Assembly (NCBI GenBank): GCA_016098155.1
Contig: JAAAJB010000482.1
Coordinates: forward strand, 1 to 27,485
DNA: 27,485 nucleotides
Direction: 5' to 3'
Source of the DNA: Actinomortierella ambigua
Lineage: Eukaryota > Mortierellomycota > Mortierellomycetes > Mortierellales > Mortierellaceae
Of this stretch, positions 19,369 through 27,485 are shown piece after piece (position 1 is the first letter of the stretch; each line of letters begins with the position of its first letter). Below the pieces are notes generated by a model. The model had not been told where the DNA came from and did no database searches. It saw nothing but the letters and a program-made list of their open reading frames with translations. Position numbers and translations under genes: made by a program.

Positions 19369-21522
19369 AAAAAACGAGGCTGTCATCCGCGTTTTCAACT
19401 TTTGAAGCATACTATCCGATTCTTCAAAGCTCATTCCCGCTGCCAGACCTATCTCGAACAATACTACCTTCGGCTGCCATAGCTTCCCCCTCCCCTGCTG
19501 GAAGGTGTCATTTCTTATTTTCTTTTCTTTATTTCATTCATTTTTTTTCATCATCACAACTTTTGTTCCTTTACAAATCTTAAAAGAGAACAACTGCATA
19601 TTTATAGACACACAAAGGCATTGCATACCATAGAATAAACCACACAGCTGAAGATATTTAACATTTCTCGAGTTACCCAACACTGTTATTTTTTTTTGGT
19701 CCTGTCTTTTGATAAAAGCAATACGAGCAGGAGAAAAGGATCACCAGATATACACAAGGAAGGTCGTATCGTTCTTGGTCCATCAAAAAACAGCGAGGCT
19801 GAACGTAAAAAGGACTTTTGTCGCGTTCGTTAAGCCAACACCTGTTACTAAGCCTCGATAGTGTTCCAGCCTTCAATGTCAACGGTGGGCAGGGTCTAAT
19901 CGTAGCAGCACCGTCGGTTTTCTCATCTTCGGCGGTCTCCATTGACGATGCAATATCCCTGCGTCGCATTATTCGCGCGCCTTGGCTGGTTAGGAAAATG
20001 CCTCATCCTGTAGCGTATCAGTGGGAATGTCAGGCCTGGCGCCACTTTCGAAAGAAAAAAAGTCCTCAAAGCAATTCATTTGCTCAGCAAGCTTGCAAAC
20101 ATGCAGAGAGTAAAAAAAAAAAAAGCTGGTCTGTCCGTTACCATCTACCCCTTCGAGAGCCCTTCTCCTGCCGTACACTTTCTCGTTGTCGTCGTCGACG
20201 CACCAAAGTCATGCTGCAAGATGAGGGCCTTCGGTTCTTGCTTCTTTGCGCCAATGCCCTGGAACCGTACTGCTGGAGGAGGGCCCCCTGATGCTTATCC
20301 TGTCGCTGATACGGCGCCATCTATGAATACGTGCCGTCCTCCGCCATAGGCTGAAGATATTAGGGCCGCTACTGGCTCTCGAGGCGGCTAAGGACAGAGC
20401 TATTGCCCTGCTATTATATCACGATGCTGTATGGTTTCAGCCTGGGGCCAGGAAATCCTTGTAGTTGTGGTGTTTGTTGCTTGTGTAGTACTCATTGACC
20501 CCGGCCCCACGAGGGGTCTCAAAGCACAGGCCTACTGTAGTGAAAGAGCGTATGGAGCATAGGATTAGACAACAAACGATGTAGCAAGTCATCAAGTCCT
20601 CAGCTACAGTTTCATCGTTCATGCACTTGAGACTTGTCTTTACTATGTACGGGCGCTGGGGAAATAAAGGCGTGCCTTCTAAAAGTACCAGTATTGAACT
20701 CTTGGTACCTTTCTTAAAAAGGCAAACAAAGTGGATAGGGACATGAAGTGCGAGAAGACAAGAAGAAGGCAATGGTTTATTTCAGGGCTGGCGGTATTAG
20801 TGTCACTCTCATAGCTTATTTATCAGACTCTAAAAGCGGTGGAGATGGGGGATGACGATGAGCATGGTTTCCGATGGTACACAGTCTAACTACCATTGAC
20901 CACAGCTTTATGAGTTTACGGGTTTAGAGGGCATGACCGGTAGGCGTATGATAGGATTTACAAGTCGTAGGAAGTAAGTGGTGGTACATATAAATTGACT
21001 TTTTATCCGCCAATCATCCTTGCCTGACAAGAACATGCTGGAGTGCCTTGACCGCAAGCTACCAGTCTGGTAGCCCGAAAATACAATTTCGCCACCACCA
21101 CAAGATATTACCCTCCTTGTAGCACCAACACTTATCGTGTGGCAGGTGAATGGGTGAAGAACAAGAAAAGTAAAGCGATTATCAGCACGGCCATCGCAAG
21201 ACTCGGCCGGCAAGTCAAAAAGCAAAGAACCCGTGGGTCTTGTCAAACATTGGGTCGCGGCTCTTGCTGATTAACTGGTAGTGACGTCTTTTGGATATGG
21301 GGACAGACGCGCGGCAGGAAATAATGGCGTGCCCCTCCCGTTTGTTTTGATTTTTGCATCTGGCGGCAACAGATTAAGAGGAGCCATTAAACGTTATTTC
21401 CTTGCACCCGCACCCGCCCAGCGACGAGTTGTTTTGCTTTAACAGTTGTTGCGACCAACACATCCCTTTCCTTTCCCTCCTTCATCACACACATCCCCCC
21501 TCCCCCCTCTGTCGTTGTCATA
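19369..21522. other. 2.1-kb region without a recognised gene; weak minus-strand coding traces
   Basis: The first 300 nt are the 3' flank of the secreted-protein gene. Between about 19850 and 20350 the minus strand has short protein-like frames, for example 20320-20138 (MAPYQRQDKHQGALLQQYG...) and the overlapping frame 20294-20145 (GIGAKKQEPKALILQHDFG...). Possible splice signals lie near them, but the frames cannot be joined into one gene. Minus ORFs at 20437-20772 (111 aa) and 20908-21246 (112 aa) show no domain I know. The last 150 nt, C/T-rich and directly before ATP1, are its promoter or leader. A decayed or fast-evolving gene is possible; noncoding DNA is equally likely. Confidence 0.4.
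19634..19639 (+). terminator. AATAAA polyadenylation signal
   Basis: AATAAA lies about 265 nt after the secreted-protein stop, within AT-rich sequence. It is plausible for that gene's 3' end. Confidence 0.35.
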
Positions 21523-24518
21523 ATGTTCCGTCTCGCTCGTGCTGCCAGACCCGCTGCCATCGCCTTGGCTCGCACCTCCCCCGTGGTATGTATCCCACCC
21601 AGCATGCCAACCCACCCACACCTCTCGGCTCTCTCGACTCTCATCCATCCGTCGTGATTCAACCACACCCAAATACACCCACCAGCTGCAACACGACTCA
21701 GACACAACACAACTCCACCCGATGGTCAATCGCTTGCCATACGATCCCCACACCCATCCACCCTCCCTCTCTCCATTAGCGATGAGCAATGAGAAAGGAA
21801 ACACCACCTTCCCCAACACCTCACTCTGCCGTGCCTTGTTGCTCCCCACTTCGACCTCGCCCTCATCCTCGCTTAGAGATCCTCGACCTCGACAAAAAAA
21901 AATCTCGATCACCTTGTACTCTCGAGATTGGATGGAGGCTGAAGACACCGATCAGGTCCCAAGCCAGCGATGCAACTCTGCCTCGAGTCGGTTTATACCT
22001 TGACATCTATACACCTGTCTTCAGCTGGCGAACGTCAGGATCATCGGGTGAGGGTGAGGGGGATTCAGGAAGTTCCTCATCACGATACTTGACCCGCTCT
22101 CTCCCCGCGCTCATATTCCAGGGGTCGGGACGTCCTCCCCTACTCGTGCCTACCCAATTGGCAATCCATCATGGGTCGCTCAACATAACCTTGGTGCAAT
22201 AGCTCCTCGCGATCAACACTGTCTGGATCATCGAGAATGGCGGCCGATGAGTCATCGCTGGCTTGCACCGAGGGAGCCTGATCATCCATGTGATCGGAAC
22301 CTGCCGGATCTTGAATTTCGCACTTTATTTTGCTTATTATTTTTCTGAGTTCCAGCGGGAATCGTGGGACCGCCGTGGAAGCACTGCGCTCGACAACGCT
22401 ACCTATCGCGGCGATGACCATCGTCGACATCGTCTGGCCTCAACTCGCGCTGGATCAGCAGAAGAGATTGGGGCATGACAGAGCTTTCGGGACTGCCGGG
22501 ATCTAATGTTGACACTGGAGCACTCTGAACAACAAACCTGATCTCCCTGTTCCCCCCCAAACCACAACACTCGAAATCTGATTTCTGGCGCACTAACGGC
22601 CTCCCCAATCTTGCTTGATTAATCTCTTGTTCGGACAGGCTCGTGCCAACGTTGGCGCCCTCTCTGCTTTCCGCAACTATGCCACCGCCAAGCCTGGTAA
22701 GTTTTGCCATTGCCCTTGGTTTTGCTGACAGTTACAGGATAACGCGATCCGAGAAGGACCAGCGCGATCAATACAGGCCGAGGCCCAAGATGTCTAATCA
22801 CTCTGTTTCTATCGCGTTGGTTCAATTGCTTCTTTTCTGTAGCCACCTCTGAGGTTACCTCCATCCTCGAGGACCGCATCTCTGGCTTGAACTCGTCCGT
22901 TGACGTCCAGGAGACCGGCCGTGTCCTGTCCATTGGTGACGGTATTGCTCGTGTCTATGGCTTGAAGAACTGCCAGGCCGAGGAGATGGTTGAGTTCTCC
23001 TCTGGTATCAAGGTACGCCGAGCAAAAAAAACAAAAGACAGCAGCAAAGCAGAGCGCGCGCAACAAATGGCTCGTTGCCCAGCAGCTACATGCAATCAGT
23101 GCGGTCTTGTTGCAGTAACAACGGCGTGGATTTCTAACAGTGTCCGTGTATTGCACCAATTGATCATGTAGGGTATGGCCATGAACTTGGAGGCCGACAA
23201 CGTCGGTATTGTCGTCTTCGGTAACGATCGTCTCATTCGCGAGGGTGACACTGTCAAGCGTACCGGTAACATTGTCGATCTCCCCGTCGGTGAGGCTCTT
23301 TTGGGCCGTGTCATCGATGCTCTGGGTAACCCCATCGACGGCAAGGGCCCCATCAAGGCCTCTGAGCGCCGCCGTGCCCAGGTCAAGGCCCCCGGCATTC
23401 TGCCCCGTCAGTCCGTCCGTGAGCCCATGTTCACTGGTATTAAGTGCATTGACTCCATGGTCCCCATCGGCCGTGGTCAGCGTGAGTTGATCATTGGTGA
23501 TCGTCAGACCGGTAAGACCGCCGTTGCCCTGGATACCATCCTTAACCAGCGCAAGTGGAACGATGGCAGCGATGAGTCCAAGAAGCTGTACTGTGTGTAC
23601 GTCGCTGTTGGTCAGAAGCGTTCGACCGTTGCTCAGTTCGTCCAGACCCTTGAGGAGAACGATGCCCTGAAGTACTCCGTCGTCGTCGCCGCCACTGCCT
23701 CGGAGGCTGCTCCCCTTCAGTACCTCGCTCCCTTCTCGGGATGCGCTGTCGGTGAGTACTTCCGTGACAACGGCAAGCACGCCCTGATCGTCTTTGACGA
23801 TCTTTCCAAGCAGGCCGTTGCCTACCGTCAGATGTCGCTTCTGCTTCGTCGTCCCCCAGGTCGTGAGGCTTACCCCGGTGATGTCTTCTACCTGCACTCG
23901 CGTCTTCTGGAGCGTGCCGCCAAGATGAACAACAAGCTCGGCGGTGGTTCGATGACTGCTCTGCCCGTCATTGAGACCCAGGGTGGTGATGTGTCTGCCT
24001 ACATTCCCACCAACGTCATTTCCATTACTGACGGTCAGATCTTCTTGGAGGCTGAGTTGTTCTTCAAGGGTATCCGTCCCGCCATTAACGTCGGTCTTTC
24101 CGTCTCGCGTGTCGGTTCCAACGCCCAGACCAAGTCGATGAAGAAGGTTGCTGGTTCGATGAAGCTGTACCTTGCCCAGTACCGTGAGGTTGCTGCTTTC
24201 GCCCAGTTCGGTTCGGATCTGGATGCCTCGACCCAGTTCTTGCTGAACCGTGGTGCCCGTCTCACTGAGATGTTGAAGCAGCCCCAGTACAAGCCCCTCC
24301 CCATTGAGCAGCAGGTCGCCATCGTCTTTGCTGGTGTCAACGGTTTCCTCGACAAGCTGCCCATCAACCGCGTCAACGAGTTTGAGAGCACCTTTGTTCC
24401 CCACCTGGTTGCCAACCACGGCGAGATCCTTGACGAGATCCGCCAGTCTGGTGATCTGAGCCAGGCCAACATTGACAAGCTCAAGCAGATTACCGCTGAG
24501 TTCACCAAGAACTTTTAA
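21523..24518 (+). CDS. ATP1: Mitochondrial F1-ATP synthase subunit alpha
   Basis: Exons are 21523-21585, 22639-22696, 22843-23012 and 23172-24518. Introns are 1053, 146 and 159 nt, phases agree, giving 545 aa, equal to yeast Atp1. The first two exons encode a mitochondrial presequence ([20 protein letters not shown], then ...FRNYATAKP) rich in Arg, Ala and Ser with no acidic residue. The beta-barrel domain follows ([25 protein letters not shown]). The Walker A loop GDRQTGKT is at about 206-213. Further motifs are [17 protein letters not shown] and the alpha/beta signature [10 protein letters not shown], then [15 protein letters not shown]. Alpha alternates with beta in the F1 hexamer of complex V in the mitochondrial matrix and binds nucleotide at non-catalytic sites. 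The last exon shows the strong C-ending codon bias of a highly expressed gene. Confidence 0.97.
22007..22430 (-). other. Antisense coding-like segments inside ATP1 intron 1
   Basis: Two overlapping open frames lie on the minus strand within the 1053-nt intron. One (22430-22140) contains the acidic stretch [18 protein letters not shown] and [18 protein letters not shown]. The other (22168-22007) contains [20 protein letters not shown] and then [20 protein letters not shown] before a TAG. Both look like normal protein composition rather than translated intron. A third frame (22005-21873) follows. I recognise no family. They could be a nested gene, a captured gene fragment or chance. Confidence 0.3.
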
Positions 24519-25232
24519 GTAATTTTTTCTTGAAGGGTTTGTCTTCTTTTTTTTTAGAAAAAGAAAACACCACTTTATGAACTCTTTTTTGATTTTCCCC
24601 ACCAAAAAAATTCCACACTCTTTCCTTTTATCAAAACATGAAGCCAACGAACGCCCTTTGAGAGGGGGTGAAGGGAGTTTTATTCTTTTTTTCGTCATTA
24701 CCTCGAGCATACACTCCAACTAAACGATCTATTCACAAAATGACAAGTATGATTGTGTCGCTGGCGTATGTATATATTGCGGTATCCATGTTGTTTTTTG
24801 TTGTAGTCCCCGCAAGCCAGCTTGCCTTGCAATCAAAGGCAAAAAACCAGGGCAGGGTTACCACATTGGAAGTGGGGGTACCAAAGGGGGTACCAAAGGG
24901 GCGTTTGTACTGTCTATCAGTCTGTCTGTCTGTCTTGGACTGAGGGTAGAGGGCGGAATGAAAGAAAAAGAAAAAGACGTTCACAGGGGAGTATCAATGA
25001 TCCGCGACCTCAGCAATGTCTTGGCTCGTGCGTGCCCTGGAAGGGGGGGGGGCATGTGCGCTACATCCACCTGATCAAGACCGCAATAAGCCACGGCTAC
25101 TGTCTGGGCCGTGTGTACACCCACCATAACAGGGGTGGACGTTCTTTGTCCCCTCCTTTGCACATCTGTCTCTTTGGAGGGGTAGTGTTCGAGGTGGTGT
25201 AAACTCTCTCACTCTCTCACTCTCTCACTCAC

Positions 25233-25272
<40 letters not shown>

Positions 25273-26266
25273 GGCCGAGATGTCAGCTGCCCGACCCAAG
25301 TGGACGTCTGCTGTTCAAAGAATGCTTGCGGCTAATGGACTGTTGGTGTTTTATAAATATATAGATATCCGTCTCTTGACCACATTCCTTTGTAGATGCA
25401 AGCATTGGAGGGGGAAAAAGAGGCGAGAAGACGCGACAGTGAGTGGCTACCGTGCCTTTATACGCGAGGTGGAGGGAAGAAGAGAAGAGAGAAAGGTGCT
25501 GCTGCTCCTCTCCACTCTTTCTCTCTCCCTCACCCTCGCTCACCCTCTCTCACCCTCTCTTGTCCGTCTCACCCAAGGAGAGAGAGAGAGAGAGAGAACA
25601 CGAACGAGTCTGGTCCAAGCCACATCCATTTGGTCCGCACACTCTCATCAGTTTTCTTTTTTTTTTTTTGCTCACTCTCTTTTTCTCTTAATCGCCTCCC
25701 TCTCCCCCCCCCCTCTCCTCCCCCTACCTCCGTCACTCCCATCCTCCCTCTTTGCCGCCTTCTCCATCTCCTCCTTGCCCCCTCATTGACGGCATCCTCA
25801 TCTTCGACCCCACCATCTTTTTTTTCGTCATCCCTTTTGTTACATTCTCGGAGGAGAAAAGGATCTGCCACCTACCCCCCCCTCCATCACCCAGCGCTTA
25901 ACGACAGCAAGCGAGAGAGCTAAAAGAGAGTGAGAGAGAGAGAGTGAAAAAAAAGTCATACACCCTTTCACTCCCCTTTTTTTTTCGCTGGTTTTCCTTT
26001 CGCCTTCACCGTTCCTGAATGCCTCGTCTGTGAGAGGTCCATTCTCGACTCGATTGCAACCAGAAAAACTAAAGTCGATGCCGTTGCCTTGCCTGTGCCT
26101 TTGATCCTTGCACCCCTTGACCTTACCTGGGATTCCCTCCTCCTCCCTCCCCACCCACTCCCTTTTCTGGAAACGAGACGCGACTGACGAGACTGCAAGT
26201 AGTGGGAAGCCTCATCCCAGTCGACGCTGAGCATAGCAAGGACACGCCACCCACTCCTCTTAATTC
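24519..26266. other. 1.7-kb gene-poor region: ATP1 3' flank and leader of the Gln-rich gene
   Basis: I see no supported gene. It contains two tandem copies of GGGGGTACCAAA near 24875-24900, a short CTGT run, a G10 run near 25047, a long CT repeat (25204-25270), a GA repeat near 25579-25598, and C/T-rich sequence from 25500 to 26000. Plus-strand frames such as 25280-25789 and 25396-25923 are low-complexity translations of these tracts. The pyrimidine-rich stretch is probably the promoter and 5' leader of the gene at 26267. Confidence 0.5.
25204..25270 (+). repeat. CT-rich microsatellite
   Basis: Imperfect CTCTCA units pass into an uninterrupted CT run of about 18 units. Confidence 0.9.
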
Positions 26267-27485
26267 ATGCTACAACCACCAATGCATCCACTACAGTTTC
26301 CTCAGCAGCAACCACAGCAGCAACAGCCGGGTCAGCCCGCGTTGCAAAGGGCCCAGCAACTCCCGCTTCAACCTGGTCAGATACCAACCATCCTGCCTCC
26401 TCATATGCAACAGTTCCATGTCGCCCAGGGGTTCCGGCCACCCTTAACGCTCCAGCAGCACTCTATGCAGCCACAGCCGCTTCAACAACCTCCCATGATG
26501 TTTAGTCCGCAGGCAACCCCACAAGCAATGTTGATGTCGGGCGCCGGAGGTTCGCCGGCGGTGACACCGGGCGCGACGACGCCTGGATTGTCTGGTCTGG
26601 GTCTTATGAGTACTGGATTTAATCCACAGCAGCCTCCACCACCAAACCTCGCCACCAACAAGAAGGATATCTGGGCTGCCCAGCAAGCTAATCTGCAAGC
26701 TCAGCTGAATAGCAACAACTTGAACGCCGGCATGTTTGCCTCCACAGGACCCAATGCAACGGGCGCGGCAGCGGATGGCAAGAATGACAAGATGCAGCAA
26801 CTACTTCAACAACAGCAGCAGCTCCAACAGCAATTGCTTCAAAGGAATCAACAACAACAACAACAACAAATGCAGCAGCAACAGCAGAGTCAGCAGAGTC
26901 AGCAGTCCACACCTACAAGCTCCACATCCGCCACCTCTGCTTCGGCACCTTCGACAGGGGTATCGCCTTCAACAGATCCATCAGCGTCTACTCCAGCGCT
27001 TACTGGATCAGACGCGCCTGCAGCCTCTGACCCTGTCGCCGGCGGGAACACATCGACTGCCAATGGTGAATCCACGGTCGCCGTAGCAACGTCCACTGCG
27101 CTTTCCAATAATACTGCCGTCTCAAGCTCACAAGTGTCAGCAACAGTCAGCACAGCCCCATCAACACCTGCCGCTGGTCCACCAGCTTCGACCCAGCCAT
27201 TGACCAATCTCACGAGCGTCCCCGTGCTCCCGGATCCATCATCAGCCTCTTCATCAGGAGCAATCACGGCACTGCCTTCCCCTGGAGCGACAATAGATCC
27301 CAATGGCGCTAAAGTTGAGACCATGACCGATAGTGCCAAGATTGCCGCCACTCCCTCTTCCATGGCAAGATTGCAAAACAAGTTCCGGCAGCAACAGCAA
27401 CAGGCGCAACAGCAGCAGGCACAACAGCAGCAGGCGCAACAGCAGCAGGCACAGCAGCAGCAACAGCAACAGCAAGCGCAACAGC
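26267..27485 (+). CDS. Gln-rich protein, N-terminal part (probable transcription/chromatin cofactor)
   Basis: The frame opens at ATG 26267, with an in-frame TAA only six nt upstream (26261), and stays open to the window end: 406 codons, 3' end missing. The start MLQPPMHPLQFPQQQPQ and the region up to residue 60 are Gln/Pro-rich. Residues about 90-125 are Gly/Thr/Pro-rich. NKKDIWAAQQANLQAQ is a short, less biased segment. Residues about 176-220 are poly-Gln with Leu and Met. About 220-355 are Ser/Thr/Ala/Pro-rich. A basic segment, SSMARLQNKFRQQQ, leads into an Ala-Gln repeat. The composition resembles activator or coactivator N-termini (Snf5, Swi1 or Mediator-type). No diagnostic domain is visible yet, so no symbol is given. 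Confidence 0.7.
   Translation, partial: MLQPPMHPLQFPQQQPQQQQPGQPALQRAQQLPLQPGQIPTILPPHMQQFHVAQGFRPPLTLQQHSMQPQPLQQPPMMFSPQATPQAMLMSGAGGSPAVTPGATTPGLSGLGLMSTGFNPQQPPPPNLATNKKDIWAAQQANLQAQLNSNNLNAGMFASTGPNATGAAADGKNDKMQQLLQQQQQLQQQLLQRNQQQQQQQMQQQQQSQQSQQSTPTSSTSATSASAPSTGVSPSTDPSASTPALTGSDAPAASDPVAGGNTSTANGESTVAVATSTALSNNTAVSSSQVSATVSTAPSTPAAGPPASTQPLTNLTSVPVLPDPSSASSSGAITALPSPGATIDPNGAKVETMTDSAKIAATPSSMARLQNKFRQQQQQAQQQQAQQQQAQQQQAQQQQQQQQAQQ
27388..27485 (+). repeat. 15-nt coding minisatellite (AQQQQ units) with alternating Ala codons
   Basis: Units of GC(G/A)-CAA-CAG-CAG-CAG repeat head to tail. The Ala codon alternates GCG, GCA, GCG, GCA, giving a 30-nt higher-order period before decaying into CAG/CAA. 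It runs off the window. Confidence 0.8.

Noticed and set aside
22809..24719. Minus-strand ORF of 636 codons antisense to ATP1
   Set aside because: It mirrors the strong codon bias of ATP1 (G/C-starting, C-ending codons leave the antisense frame stop-free). It has no recognisable domain and lies over a clearly conserved gene.
25280..25923. Plus-strand ORFs of 169-175 codons
   Set aside because: Ser/Pro/Leu-rich translations of C/T repeats without domains; more likely a leader region.
1..27485. CRISPR array, phage or bacterial operon structure
   Set aside because: The genes are intron-rich and eukaryotic; no regularly spaced repeat array is present.

Overview
The window is nuclear DNA of a filamentous fungus. 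Its genes carry several short GT-AG introns (about 50-250 nt, plus a few much longer ones). They encode fungal-type proteins: a Reg1-like PP1 regulator, a Nro1/Ett1 protein, a small secreted Kre9/Knh1-like protein, mitochondrial ATP synthase alpha and Arp2. Intergenic and 5' regions are rich in C/T tracts and microsatellites. A LAMTOR4-like Ragulator subunit, long 5' introns and near 50% GC would fit an early-diverging lineage such as Mortierellomycotina. The phylum is inferred from style; the kingdom is well supported.

Layout. 1-2280: no recognised gene. There are exon-like and intron-like blocks, two of which occur as diverged tandem copies about 1.0 kb apart. 2461-2740: a fold-back (MITE-like) element. 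2935-4893 (-): a spliced CENP-B/pogo-type transposase, followed by a 47-nt near-palindrome (4967-5013) and a tRNA-Asp (5083-5154). 5328-6062 (+): small LAMTOR4-like gene. 6063-7995: microsatellite-rich gene-free DNA. 7996-10549 (+): Reg1-like/DUF1752 protein. 11056-12027 (+): Erv2-type sulfhydryl oxidase. 12288-13515 (+): Myb/SANT-like protein. 13677-15464 (-): Arp2. 15705-18026 (-): Nro1/Ett1-like protein. 18882-19368 (+): small secreted protein. 19369-21522: gene-poor. 21523-24518 (+): ATP synthase alpha, with a 1053-nt first intron holding antisense coding-like segments. 24519-26266: gene-poor, with a long CT tract. 26267 to the window end (+): N-terminal part of a Gln-rich protein.

Most genes are unrelated housekeeping functions: nutrient signalling (LAMTOR4-like, Reg1-like), oxidative folding (Erv2-like), actin branching (Arp2), translation/oxygen signalling (Nro1/Ett1-like) and respiration (Atp1). 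They do not form a pathway cluster. All exon models were derived by hand from splice consensus, open frames, phase agreement and family alignment from memory. Spliced lengths came out in frame for every model.

The most interesting points are: a transposase with an intact spliced frame but altered catalytic positions; the palindrome next to the tRNA gene; coding-like antisense sequence inside ATP1 intron 1; and the decayed tandem duplication at the left end. I found no clear new multi-gene system.
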